64,000 nt of DNA from Streptomyces fulvoviolaceus (GTDB taxonomy: Bacteria > Actinomycetota > Actinomycetes > Streptomycetales > Streptomycetaceae). The stretch spans positions 124,001 to 188,000 of the forward strand of contig NZ_JOEY01000022.1 in the NCBI RefSeq assembly GCF_000718165.1, written 5' to 3'. The notes beneath the pieces were generated by a model. That model saw nothing but the letters and a program-made list of their open reading frames with translations, was not told the origin of the DNA and made no database searches. A program made the position numbers and the translations under genes. Position 1 is the first letter of the stretch. Every line of letters starts with the position of its first letter. Positions 17,347 to 26,315 of this stretch are shown here, in pieces.

Positions 17347-19269
17347 TCACATGAGCGGGGCGGAAAAGGCGAGACCGAGACGGCAGTCCGGGCCCTCCAC
17401 CCGCCAGGGCGGGGCAAGGATCCGGGCCACCGCTGCCGCCGGGTCGGCGCCTGGACGGAAGACACCGTCGGCGCCGAGGTCCTTCCAGGCCTCGTCGGCG
17501 TAGCGCCGGGCGTCCTGGCCCGGACGGTCCGGAGGTGGCGGCCCGGCTGCGGGGTCGGCCCGGGTCATCACCCGGAAACGGTGGGAGCGCAGCCGGTCGA
17601 GGGCCGTCCGCCAGTCCACGCTGTGCGGACAGGCCGGGACGACGCCGTGCTGGCGGGCCGGCGCGGGCGGACGGCGGGCGACGATCAGAACCACCCTTTG
17701 CACGTCGGTGGCGCCCGGGTCCTTGGCGGCAGGCCGGGCCACTCCCCGCAGCTCGTCCTCGGGAACGAGCTGAGCCACTTCCCGCAGCGCGTCCTCCAGG
17801 GACGACACGAGGTCCTGCCGCCGCCGGGCGTGCGCCCATCCCCCCAGGGCGGCCGTCAACTCGGCGGGCGGCCGCGCGGACACGGGGGCCGCCAGCAGGA
17901 TGCCCACCTTGGCCCCGATGCCCTCGTAGACGGTGTGGTCGTAGTGGCCGACGGCTCCGACACGGATCGCGGTGCCGGCGCGATCCCGCCGGGCCAGCAG
18001 GCCCACGACGTCCCGCACGAAGGTGAGGCGTTCCTCGGTCTCGGCCGGATCGGCGCCGCTGAGCTCGACGGTGAAGTACAGCTCCAGCCGCGGCGGCGGC
18101 GTGATCCGCCGCGGCAGGGGAGAGAGCAGACACGGCATGTCGACGGCGGCCGGATCGACCCTGCGGGCACCGGGCGGTGCGACGAGGTCCACCTCCCCCG
18201 GTCCGCGGAGTACGAAGGTCAGCCGCACCGGTTCCAGTGCCCCGACCTCGATCTGATGCGTGCTCACATGTGGCGCACCGGTCCCGTCGGCGGCCGGCGC
18301 ACCGGCCAGCACCGGAAGGTACAGGGCGTCGCAGTCGGTCGGTCCGCCGTACACGGTGACCTCGGCGGTGTCCGTCTCACCGAGGCCGAGCCGGGAGCCC
18401 GCGGGAAAGAGCACATGACTGTGGGCCTGCACGGCGCCGGTGTCACGGTCGAGCCTGGCCAGCAGCAGCGTGTGGTCGGCCAGGAGCGGCAGGGTTCGTA
18501 CAAGACGCCGAACCGCGTCCGCGGTCGTACGGCGCGCCGACTCCGCACTGCCCGCGCGCAGTTCCACCCGAGGAGCGCAGACCTCCCGCACCACGGCGGC
18601 CGCGCGCTCCAGCAGCTTCCACCCGGCCGGGGGCGACAGCAGGACGACCGGAGGGTCGGGAACCGCGGGCAGGCATGCTTTGAGCCATTCCAGCACGGCG
18701 GTGTCGAATTCCCGACGGTCCACGGGCGGCAGGGTGCCTATTCCTCCCGCGAGCTGGAATCGACACACATCCTCATCGGAATCGAACGTTGGTACGACAA
18801 AACGCCATGCCGCGCTTTCCGTGTCGTTCTGCAGCGGGATTCCGGCCTCCCCAACGGTCACCCTGATCACGTGGAGACCGTCGGCCGTGAATTCCACGAA
18901 CGACAATTCCTTGAAGCGGCCGCGGTGGAGTTCGTCGAGGAGAGCGCCGCGCCCGGACACAATCCCGAGGCCGGCCGAACCGGTTGCGGGCGACTTCTCC
19001 TCCTCCCGCCTCGGCGGACCTCCCCTGGTCACCTCCGCGACGCGCCCGGCACCCTCCGGACCCCGGGCCGACAGCGCCGCCGCCCCGACGTCCCAGACAT
19101 GCTCGGCCGCTAGGAGCGCAGCCCCGGCGACCTCCACCTCCCGGGCGGTCAACTCCCCCAGTACCAGGTCGCTTTGGAGACGCCATTCGCACACCGCACA
19201 GAAGTCGCTCCGCTGATCCGGGGTCGCACACACCGGGCAGGCAGCCTGAAGATCACAGACTTCCGTCAT
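17347..19269 (-). CDS. Zinc-ribbon protein heading the GTPase/vWA/AAA+ operon
   Basis: The 640-residue product starts at ATG 19269 with GGGGGAG upstream. Residues 11-27 contain CPVC and CAVC, a compact four-cysteine zinc ribbon. The middle (about 90-360) is mixed alpha/beta. The region around 360-560 (LYFTVELSG, later VQRVVLIVARR) alternates strands and helices like a degenerate vWA or Rossmann fold, without an intact DxSxS metal site. No signal peptide or membrane segment is visible. As the first gene of the operon, its stop lies 49 bases before the GTPase start, the only non-overlapping junction. It may sense or bind a partner through the ribbon. I do not recognise a named family. Confidence 0.7.
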   Translation of the reverse strand: MTEVCDLQAACPVCATPDQRSDFCAVCEWRLQSDLVLGELTAREVEVAGAALLAAEHVWDVGAAALSARGPEGAGRVAEVTRGGPPRREEEKSPATGSAGLGIVSGRGALLDELHRGRFKELSFVEFTADGLHVIRVTVGEAGIPLQNDTESAAWRFVVPTFDSDEDVCRFQLAGGIGTLPPVDRREFDTAVLEWLKACLPAVPDPPVVLLSPPAGWKLLERAAAVVREVCAPRVELRAGSAESARRTTADAVRRLVRTLPLLADHTLLLARLDRDTGAVQAHSHVLFPAGSRLGLGETDTAEVTVYGGPTDCDALYLPVLAGAPAADGTGAPHVSTHQIEVGALEPVRLTFVLRGPGEVDLVAPPGARRVDPAAVDMPCLLSPLPRRITPPPRLELYFTVELSGADPAETEERLTFVRDVVGLLARRDRAGTAIRVGAVGHYDHTVYEGIGAKVGILLAAPVSARPPAELTAALGGWAHARRRQDLVSSLEDALREVAQLVPEDELRGVARPAAKDPGATDVQRVVLIVARRPPAPARQHGVVPACPHSVDWRTALDRLRSHRFRVMTRADPAAGPPPPDRPGQDARRYADEAWKDLGADGVFRPGADPAAAVARILAPPWRVEGPDCRLGLAFSAPLM

Positions 19270-19682
19270 CTGTTCACTCCCCCGATCCCCCGTCTCGGTC
19301 CGAGTCCTGCCCCGCCCCGGCAGTCGCGGACGACCACCTGACGCAACACCCGTACCAGGAACGCATCATGATGGCACGACGGCATGATCAATTCCCGGAT
19401 TCCACAGATCGCCGACAATCCGTTGACATTCCCGTCCGGATTCACCTGCCGGAACTCCATACTCCGATTCCCGTCGCCAATTCACCGCACAGGGAAGCGG
19501 ATTACATACGTCAATCCGTCGGCCGCCCGGCCCCGAGCCCACCCAGGCATCGCAGTCCATGAACCCGCTCATCCGTCCCGCCGCTCCGCATCCCCGTAGC
19601 CCCCCCGGCTTCTCCTCATGCGGAGCGGCGGGACTCCTTCCATTTCACCGGGTGAGCCGGGCGAACTCCGGTCGCGGACCGG
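19270..19682. other. 413-bp intergenic region upstream of the zinc-ribbon operon
   Basis: No convincing gene lies here. The stretch around 19380-19500 is clearly poorer in GC than its surroundings, which in Streptomyces often marks promoters. It should contain the promoter of the minus-strand operon beginning at 19269 and the end of the macro-gene transcript. Short frames on both strands lack coding character and ribosome binding sites. No hairpin with long perfect arms was found. Confidence 0.4.
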
Positions 19683-20780
19683 TCACATCCCGGCCGGGAT
19701 GCGCTCGACGAGCGCCGCCGCCTCGGGGGCGCGCACCACGAAGTGGACGTCCCACTGCGCCCCGCGCGCCAACTCCGCCTCCACGGCGGCCCATACGGCG
19801 GCCAGGCTGACGCCGTACGGCAGCCCGCCGCGCCCCGAGCCGAGCAGCGGGAAGCACACCGAGCGCAGCGGCGGCGTGTGCCGGTCGCCCTCCTCGGCCA
19901 GCAGCGCGAGGGCCCGGGACACCGCCCGGGTGACGTCGGCGGGCAGCACGTCGTAGTCGTTGGTTCCCGCCCGGGGAACGGCGATCGCGGCGTGGTATAT
20001 CCGCCGCACTCCCTGTCCGGCCAAGGCGCCCGAGCCGGTGGCGGCCACCGTGCCGGGCAGCACCGCGCGTCCCGCGGTCCCGTGCCGCGCGGCCCACTTG
20101 CGCAGTTCGTCGTGGAGCGGGTCGTCCAGCACGTCCCCGGTCACACCACGCACCGAGGCCGCCCGGCGGAGCGACGCGGCGACCGACGACTTGTACGGCT
20201 CGGGCAGCGCGAGATGGACGTTGACCGGGGAGACGACCACGTCCACGTCCCGCAACAGGTCCACCGGGTGCACATGCACGGTGAGCCCCACCTGCCGGTC
20301 GCCGGCCCGGACCTGGACGGACCGGTGGGTGCCGACGCTCCACTCGTCCGCTCCGGCGCCGGGCGCCCCGCCCTCCTGCGACACCAGCCGCAGGATGTAC
20401 TCGGCGACCTCCCCGAGGACCATCACCTCCTGGTCCTTGCGGAACCGCTCGACGCTCACGCCGTACACCGAGGCCGCGCTGCGGCGACGCGAGGACGCCG
20501 GCCAGTCCCGGGTGCCCTGCGCCAGGCCCAGGGTGTACTCGGCGGCGGTGCGCAGCGTGCCCGCGTCCAGGTGCGACACGGCTTGCCGCAACAGCGCCTC
20601 GACGGCCGCGCCCGGGCTCCGGGCCGCGGTCGTCTCGGTCACCGCTTCCGCGGCCGACTCCAGCGCCGGCAGTGCGCGCCCGCGCAACCGGACCAGCCCC
20701 GCGCGTCTGACTTCCTGGAGTTCGGCGAGAAGTGACGCATGGTCAGGAAGGGGCGATGCCATGCGTTCACGATGGCTCAT
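19683..20780 (-). CDS. Macro-domain (ADP-ribose-binding) protein
   Basis: The 365-residue product has a helical N-terminal half (about 1-150) and a C-terminal macro domain. Macro features are the VVVSPVNVHLALPEP strand-loop (about 186-200), the RRIYHAAIA strand (about 276), and the glycine-rich phosphate loop FPLLGSGRGGLPYGVS (about 325-340), followed by the helix WAAVEAEL. Macro domains bind ADP-ribose or remove it from proteins, nucleic acids or O-acetyl-ADP-ribose. It follows the RES gene by 40 bases on the same strand (AGGTG upstream of ATG 20780; an in-frame ATG at 20762 is weaker). Placement directly after an NAD-consuming toxin suggests it handles ADP-ribose products or limits self-damage; that is inference. 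Confidence 0.85.
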   Translation of the reverse strand: MSHRERMASPLPDHASLLAELQEVRRAGLVRLRGRALPALESAAEAVTETTAARSPGAAVEALLRQAVSHLDAGTLRTAAEYTLGLAQGTRDWPASSRRRSAASVYGVSVERFRKDQEVMVLGEVAEYILRLVSQEGGAPGAGADEWSVGTHRSVQVRAGDRQVGLTVHVHPVDLLRDVDVVVSPVNVHLALPEPYKSSVAASLRRAASVRGVTGDVLDDPLHDELRKWAARHGTAGRAVLPGTVAATGSGALAGQGVRRIYHAAIAVPRAGTNDYDVLPADVTRAVSRALALLAEEGDRHTPPLRSVCFPLLGSGRGGLPYGVSLAAVWAAVEAELARGAQWDVHFVVRAPEAAALVERIPAGM

Positions 20781-20820
20781 GCTTCACCTGTGGACAAGCG
20801 GGCCCAGCGACCTCAGGACG

Positions 20821-21498
20821 TCACTCCCTTCTCGGCTGCGAGATCTTCGACCGCAGCGGTGCGAGAAGCTGGTTCGCCTCATCGATGCCGGCGTCGGAGT
20901 CGAGTTCCGGAATGCCCTCCTCCGGCAGCACCTCCAGCGGCCCGCCCTCGCAGTGGTCGAACCGGTCATGGAAGAGCACCAGGGCGCGCTTGGGCCGGTT
21001 GTGCCGGGACTGCCAGATCAGCCCCATGACATCGGGCGCCTGCGCCCGGATCTCGCTCGCCCAGCGCCTTGCCTGTACATAGTTCCGCTCGTCCTCCAAG
21101 AGTGTGGAGTCCTGGCAGACGGCGGCCAGGTCGGGCGCCTCTATCAGGGAGACCAGGGTCAGTTCGCACCTGGTGCGCAGCACGCTCAGCGACCGGCGCC
21201 AGACCGTGGCGTAGGGGATGACCCGCATGCCGGCCGACGGTTCGAAGGGCCTGGAGCGCAGCACACTCTCCGCGAGGGCCGTGGTCGGGCTGTCCGCCAG
21301 GTACAGGCAGTGATACGGATCGAGCGGCGTGCCGTCGAAACGGTTGCCGTTCTTGAACTCGAAAGGGTCCGCGAGGTTCGGGTTGAACTCGTGCGGCCTG
21401 TACTTGGTGTTGTGCACCCGCCACAGCTCCGTGCCGGCCGGGATCACATGGCGGACGGGGCGAAATTCCAACGGGGTCATGGGGAAGAGGCCGGTCAT
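20821..21498 (-). CDS. RES-domain protein, probable NAD+-degrading toxin
   Basis: The 225-residue product spans one RES domain, the NAD+ glycohydrolase/phosphorylase fold of RES-Xre toxin-antitoxin systems. The signature residues are in place: Arg27 in LWRVH, Arg53 in GNRFDGTP, Tyr66-Leu-Ala-Asp-Ser in CLYLADS, Glu77 in ALAES, and Ser164 in GLIWQSRHN. The C-terminal 45 residues are an acidic extension beyond the usual domain end. The ATG shares one base with the stop of the preceding gene (TGATG), the tight coupling expected of a toxin following its antitoxin. RES toxins stop growth by depleting NAD+. Here the pair is embedded behind a CHAT protease gene, which is unusual. Confidence 0.85.
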   Translation of the reverse strand: MTGLFPMTPLEFRPVRHVIPAGTELWRVHNTKYRPHEFNPNLADPFEFKNGNRFDGTPLDPYHCLYLADSPTTALAESVLRSRPFEPSAGMRVIPYATVWRRSLSVLRTRCELTLVSLIEAPDLAAVCQDSTLLEDERNYVQARRWASEIRAQAPDVMGLIWQSRHNRPKRALVLFHDRFDHCEGGPLEVLPEEGIPELDSDAGIDEANQLLAPLRSKISQPRRE

Positions 21499-22163
21499 CA
21501 GTCCCCCTCCACCAGTGCGGTGGCCGCGCCGAGCAGTTGCTGGTCGGGCAGTCGGCCGAGGAGCGACACGGGGGTTCCGCCCAGCCAGGTGTTCCCGCTG
21601 AGCCACCAGGACGCGGCGCCCCAGGGGTCGACGTCCGCGAGGAGAAGACGGTTGACCTCGAGGACGACCTCGTACGGGGTGCCGCCGCCTGCGGTGAACT
21701 GGAACTCTGGGTAGCGGTCGTCGCCTTGGGGATCCGGCAGCCTGATCAGCTCGGGAGGCGGTGCCGTGTCGCCGCACCGCGCCCGCGCCTCCTCTGCCGA
21801 GAGGGCCTGCGCCAGAAGCAGTTGGTCCGGTGCGGCGGCTTGAGGCGGCGGGCTCGACAGCGAGGCCATCAGTTCCTGCGCTGCCGCTACGGTGACCGGC
21901 CCGGGTGACGCGGCAACCAGCCGCACGGAATCCAGCGCGACGCGCACCGGATGGTCGAGCGGCAGGGGCAGCAGAGCGAGACGGACGCCCTGAAGTGCCC
22001 TGCGGACCGCCCTGTCGTCGTCGGGCGCCACTTCGGCGAGGGCGCCGAGCCTGGCGAGCAGCAGCGTGTGCTGCTCGTCGTCGAGCGCCTCGCGGATGGT
22101 GGCCCGGTGCTCCCCGATCAGGGCGAGCAGCCAGCCGGCCGAACTCTCACGGCCGTCGTTCAT
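21498..22163 (-). CDS. Probable antitoxin/regulator with Xre-MbcA-like toxin-binding C-terminus
   Basis: The 221-residue product lacks the usual Xre helix-turn-helix at its N-terminus; residues 1-140 are helical and unrecognised. The last 60 residues, including VNRLLLADVDPWGAASWWLSGNTWLGGTPVSLL split by my reading into a helix and the WL-LGG-TP turn, match the toxin-binding C-terminal domain of Xre/MbcA/ParS antitoxins. In known pairs this end plugs the RES active site. It is the gene immediately before the RES toxin (TGATG) and immediately after the CHAT gene (ATGA). I infer it is the neutralising partner, possibly also the CHAT substrate, so that cleavage would free the toxin. The domain call is by eye. 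Confidence 0.6.
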   Translation of the reverse strand: MNDGRESSAGWLLALIGEHRATIREALDDEQHTLLLARLGALAEVAPDDDRAVRRALQGVRLALLPLPLDHPVRVALDSVRLVAASPGPVTVAAAQELMASLSSPPPQAAAPDQLLLAQALSAEEARARCGDTAPPPELIRLPDPQGDDRYPEFQFTAGGGTPYEVVLEVNRLLLADVDPWGAASWWLSGNTWLGGTPVSLLGRLPDQQLLGAATALVEGD

Positions 22164-25100
22164 CCGTTCCCCCTCCCTTTCCCGTCTTCGTTTCTCCCCG
22201 GCCCCGGATGCCCCTGATGAATGAACGCGGCCCAGAGCGAGATCCGGTCGAGGTCCGGTCGCCGCATCTGCCGCAGCAGCTCGCCACTGAGCGAGCCGGG
22301 GTTCTCACGGTGCGGGTCGAGCATCCACCGCTGCGCGGCCCTGAGCGCGTCGACGGGGCTGAGCCCGTCGATGGTCAGGTAGTGGTGGAACACCGCCATC
22401 AGCAGCGCCGACGCGCTGTCGTTGGTCGTCCACCGTGATCCGACGACGTCCCGTGCTCCGCCCGAGACGAACGCCGTGGTGAGGGTCAGCGCCTCGTCGT
22501 GGTCGCGGGTGCTCAGATCGGTCTGACAGGCACTCAGCACGACCAACGGCCCGTCCTCGGCGGCCCGTTGAGGGACCGACCGATCGAGCAGCCGGGTCAC
22601 CGTCAGCATGCCCGGATCCGGTTCGGCGGGCGTGCAGCCCCTCGGCTCCGGGGCGGCGAGATGCAGGGCCGAGACCGTGGGACGCGTGCCCGCCGATCCG
22701 TGCGAGGCCACGTGGAGCAGCGAGGCCCCGTCGGCGAGGAACGAGAGGACGTCGTCGGGAGTACCGGGGACCAGCTCCTCCTCGGGCACCTCGAAGATCC
22801 CCCCGACCATCCGGGCCTGCCGGTAGAAGGCGTCCCTCAGGGCCATGACCTCGACCTCGGCATGCGTCAGGTCCAGGGTCGGGTCGGCCAGCAGGACGGG
22901 GGCGGCCGCCGGATCCCGCGGCGCGCGTCTCACCGTATGCAGGAACTGACTGCCGGACGCCGCGTAGCTGATCACGTCGGTCTCGCAGAGGTAGCGGTGA
23001 GGCGCGTCGTCCGGGTAGCGCGCGGCGTGCCAGGGGACGAGGCCGAGTCGGCCGCAGGGCACCAGGACGATCCTGAGCGGCCGGCCGTCGGCCCCGAGCC
23101 CCTTGTCCACGTCGGCGAGCACGGGGCCGAGCACCTGGAAGGCCCAGTCGCAGAGCTCCTTGATGGCCTCCTCCCAGGCCTGTTCGGCGGACGGGTCGCC
23201 GCATCCGCTGCCGTCGCGTGCCGCCGCATCACGTACGGCGGTGGCGTCGAGGTAGCGCTCCAGCGGGCCGCTCTCGGCGCCGGCCAGCTGCGACCGTACC
23301 GAGAGCCCGGCTCCGAGCACCGGACTCACCGCGATCGCCACGCCGGCGTCTCCGTCCTCGCAGGGGACCAGATAGACAAGCGCGTCGGCGCCGCTCTCCT
23401 CGACCCCGTCCGCGAGTTCGCTCAGGGTGGGCGCGCCGAGCAGGCCGCCCTCCCGGTAGCCGAGGGCTTCGAGGGCCTGGCGGCGCAGCGTGCCAGGCAG
23501 TTCGTCCGGGACGCCGTCGTCGGCAGCGGCCGCGGGTCCCTGGCCCGAATCGGCCGCCCGCCATGCCTCGGCGAGATCGTGGTGTCCGCCCGCGTCGAGG
23601 AGTTCGGGTACGGCGGACGAGGTGGACGCCGCGTGCAGCACCAGGGCCCGGCCCAGTTCCAGAGCGGCCACGGCCTCGTGCAGCCGCCCCTGCGAGCCCG
23701 CCCACAGAGCGGCCTCCACACCCCTGCTCGCCCCGGAACGGGCCGCCAGCAGTCCGTGCTCCGCACCGGACTGGAGAAGGACGTCGGCGGCGAGCCTCGT
23801 CAGCGCCTCGTTGGCGGCTTCCAGGGCCCTGATGTTCTTCACGTCCTGGTTGAGAACGTCGCGCTCGCGGTACGCCATGGCCAGCTCCCACAGCGCGTCA
23901 GCGGCGGTCCGCGGCGCCCTCCCCTCCCGGACGCGGTCGCGGATCCGCTCCAGTTCGTCGATGAGCCTGTCCAGGACGGCCGGGTCATGGTTGAGGGAGT
24001 AGTACACGGCGACAGCGTGCGCGGAGCGGTGGAGATCCTCCGTCGAGGCGTCCGAGGGGAGGCGAACGGGCTCGTTCGCCGGCACCGGGTCGCCGGCGAG
24101 GCCGGCGCGCAGCAGATCGAAGTCCGGGATGTGCGGCAGGGACATCTCGTCGACGAACGGGAGACCGCTCTCCCTGATTCCGGACATCCCTTTCTCCATG
24201 TACGGCAGGGCACGCAGCATCATCTCCCTGTCCCCGGTGACGATGCCGAGCCGGCAGTAGGCCGCGCCCAGCGCCGAGAGGACCATGGAGCGGAACTGAT
24301 GGCCCTCGGGGACGGACTTCTCCAGCGCTTCCGCCTCGTCCACCAGGTCCCGGAGCGCCTCGACGTCCTCCGACTCGCCCGCGTCGAGGACCCTGGTGTA
24401 CAGCGCCATCGCCCGCCCCAGGACGGCAGGATCCGCCACGCCCGGAGGCAGCGCCCCTTCGAGCGTCGCGAAGTGGTCGACGATCTTCTGCAGGTTGGCC
24501 CGGCCGGCCGCTTGGTCCTGCCTCGCGCCGCCGGCGACGGAACTGATGTTGAGCAGAAGCGCCCGCATGGCCTCCAGCCCGGCGGTCGGGTCCGGCCCGG
24601 GGGGCGGGTTCTTCTGTACGGAGCCCAGTCGGCGGAGAACGTCGTTGAGTGCCTCGGGATCGCCACTGTTCAGCACGTCGTCGAGGCCGTGTGTGGCGGC
24701 GTTCATGGCGTCCAAGCCGGCGGCGAGCCGACGGAAGTCGTCGGGGGTGAGCGTGGGCTTGGGGTCGGGCTCCGGGGACGGCTCGGCAGCAGGGCTCCTA
24801 CGAGGTCCTGAGGCATCGGGTCCCGAGGCGCCCGCCCGCCCGCCCGCAGGACCGCCGGCAGGACCGCCTGCCATGCCGAACAACTGGTCCATCATCCGCC
24901 GCAGCTGGTCCGTGTGGGGATCCCCGGCGGGCATCATGCTGGTCAGCAGGTCGGTGAACTCGGCCCCCGGGGGAGTCGAGAAGATCCCCCGCATCCGCCG
25001 CAACTCCGCCAGGAACTCCGGGGGCAACGGCAGCTCCAGCGCCTCCGCGGTCAGCTCCTCGAGCTCCGTGTTGAAGGCCGCCGTCCCGGCGAGTCCCGCC

Positions 25101-25549
25101 TGTGCGAACCAGCCGACGAAGGCGGAGAGGTCGGGTACCTCCCCGTACCCGCCCTGCTGCGACCGTATCGGCGTAATGACCGACACCAGGAACAGGGCCG
25201 CCCAGCGCCGGTCTTCCTCTCCCGCCGCGGCTCCCAGCGCCGTCCCGCGGTCCCGGGCCTCCCGCAGCAGCCGCTCCGCGCGCTCCTGGTCCGCGGGTTC
25301 ACCACCCCCGGCGGAGTACCGCATGGCCAGCGCACCACCCAGCCACACGCTCACCGCGCTGCGGAGAGCGGGGTCGTGGTCCAGCAGCCCTGCCAGCTGG
25401 CCGAGTTCGGCGATCGACGCGTCGTACGCCCGAGGAGGCACATCTCTCGCGCCCATGGCGGGGGTCAGCCGCTTCACCCGCTCCGCGGCGTCCGCCGCCC
25501 AGGTTCGAAGCCCCGTTACGCCGCCGCTCTCCTCGTCACTCACCGACAT
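22160..25549 (-). CDS. TPR-CHAT caspase-like protein heading the RES/macro operon
   Basis: The 1,129-residue product has about 700 residues of helical repeats and a C-terminal CHAT domain. A low-complexity Gly/Pro/Ala linker rich in AGGPAGG repeats lies near residues 225-265. The putative catalytic His is in LLHVASHGSAGT (about residue 950) and the Cys in VVLSACQTDLS (about 1,007). The C-terminal 150 residues closely resemble those of the CHAT protein at 1054-4848 (STRxHDEALT, VVGSRW, MAVFHHxLT). ATG 25549 has GGGAGAGCCAGG upstream. The stop overlaps the next start (ATGA), so it is translated with the antitoxin-like and RES genes. It is likely a protease activated by an upstream sensor; the substrate is unknown. 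Confidence 0.88.
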   Translation of the reverse strand: MSVSDEESGGVTGLRTWAADAAERVKRLTPAMGARDVPPRAYDASIAELGQLAGLLDHDPALRSAVSVWLGGALAMRYSAGGGEPADQERAERLLREARDRGTALGAAAGEEDRRWAALFLVSVITPIRSQQGGYGEVPDLSAFVGWFAQAGLAGTAAFNTELEELTAEALELPLPPEFLAELRRMRGIFSTPPGAEFTDLLTSMMPAGDPHTDQLRRMMDQLFGMAGGPAGGPAGGRAGASGPDASGPRRSPAAEPSPEPDPKPTLTPDDFRRLAAGLDAMNAATHGLDDVLNSGDPEALNDVLRRLGSVQKNPPPGPDPTAGLEAMRALLLNISSVAGGARQDQAAGRANLQKIVDHFATLEGALPPGVADPAVLGRAMALYTRVLDAGESEDVEALRDLVDEAEALEKSVPEGHQFRSMVLSALGAAYCRLGIVTGDREMMLRALPYMEKGMSGIRESGLPFVDEMSLPHIPDFDLLRAGLAGDPVPANEPVRLPSDASTEDLHRSAHAVAVYYSLNHDPAVLDRLIDELERIRDRVREGRAPRTAADALWELAMAYRERDVLNQDVKNIRALEAANEALTRLAADVLLQSGAEHGLLAARSGASRGVEAALWAGSQGRLHEAVAALELGRALVLHAASTSSAVPELLDAGGHHDLAEAWRAADSGQGPAAAADDGVPDELPGTLRRQALEALGYREGGLLGAPTLSELADGVEESGADALVYLVPCEDGDAGVAIAVSPVLGAGLSVRSQLAGAESGPLERYLDATAVRDAAARDGSGCGDPSAEQAWEEAIKELCDWAFQVLGPVLADVDKGLGADGRPLRIVLVPCGRLGLVPWHAARYPDDAPHRYLCETDVISYAASGSQFLHTVRRAPRDPAAAPVLLADPTLDLTHAEVEVMALRDAFYRQARMVGGIFEVPEEELVPGTPDDVLSFLADGASLLHVASHGSAGTRPTVSALHLAAPEPRGCTPAEPDPGMLTVTRLLDRSVPQRAAEDGPLVVLSACQTDLSTRDHDEALTLTTAFVSGGARDVVGSRWTTNDSASALLMAVFHHYLTIDGLSPVDALRAAQRWMLDPHRENPGSLSGELLRQMRRPDLDRISLWAAFIHQGHPGPGRNEDGKGRGNG

Positions 25550-25644
25550 CCTGGCTCTCCCCCGAGATCTCGACAGCCCTTGGAATCAAGGCCACTATGC
25601 CGATCGGCCGGACGGATGGCGACAAGATCCCGCGCTTCTCCTCC

Positions 25645-26187
25645 TCAACGCCCCAAATCCGCCCGGGACGCGCCCAGATCGGCCCGCAGCGCGCGGCGCA
25701 TAGCCCGCAGCCCGCCCCACAGCGCGTCGATACCCGCCTGTACGGCGGCGGGCGAGTCCCCCGCTCGCGGCACACCATCGTCCAGACGCCGGACCATGCC
25801 GTACACCGCACCCAGGCCATGGCTGAGGCCGCCCGCGAGTTCGAGCACGCGCTCCGGCACGCGCATCTGGGCCTCCGCGTACGCGTCCCGGTGCTGGTCA
25901 CGTGCCTCGGTCAGCCGCTGCCGCACGGACCGCAGATCCTCGTCGCGGCCCAGCGCGTGCAAGTGGTCGGTGAGCGCGGAAAGGTACTGCCGAGCCGAGG
26001 TGTTGAGCGCCACGTAGCACGACCGCAGCTCCTGGGCCTCGCTGCGCCGCTTCCGCAACTGTTCGGCCCGCTCCTGCTCGCGCTGCCGACTGCGGTCCGC
26101 CGCGCGCTGGGTCAACAGCGCGGACAGCAGCGTCCCGACGACTCCTGCGACCGCGACCAGGAGGGCGGTCGCGCCACCGACGTCCAC
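25645..26187 (-). CDS. Single-span membrane protein with coiled coil
   Basis: The 180-residue product starts at GTG 26187, chosen because GGAGGGAGG lies directly upstream at good spacing. Residues 4-26 (ATALLVAVAGVVGTLLSALL) form one transmembrane helix. A charged coiled coil (about 28-60, RQREQERAEQLRKRR) and a helical C-terminal domain follow. It runs in the same direction as the CHAT/RES operon and ends 95 bases before its start, so it could be its first gene or an independent neighbour. Proteins with this layout are common in Streptomyces without assigned function. Confidence 0.7.
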   Translation of the reverse strand: MDVGGATALLVAVAGVVGTLLSALLTQRAADRSRQREQERAEQLRKRRSEAQELRSCYVALNTSARQYLSALTDHLHALGRDEDLRSVRQRLTEARDQHRDAYAEAQMRVPERVLELAGGLSHGLGAVYGMVRRLDDGVPRAGDSPAAVQAGIDALWGGLRAMRRALRADLGASRADLGR

Positions 26188-26315
26188 GCGGCCTCCCTCC
26201 GTGTTCCGGCACATCGCCAGCGAAGCAGCGGACCTCTCGTCGTGTGAACACCCCACCCGAGGATCGCCCGAAGTTCGGCCCACCACCGACCAGTCGGGGG
26301 AGCCGGCGGTGTCGC

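Noticed and set aside
19266..19460. Short minus-strand frame (64 codons) upstream of the zinc-ribbon gene
   Set aside because: No ribosome site and no recognisable sequence; the region is better explained as promoter DNA.
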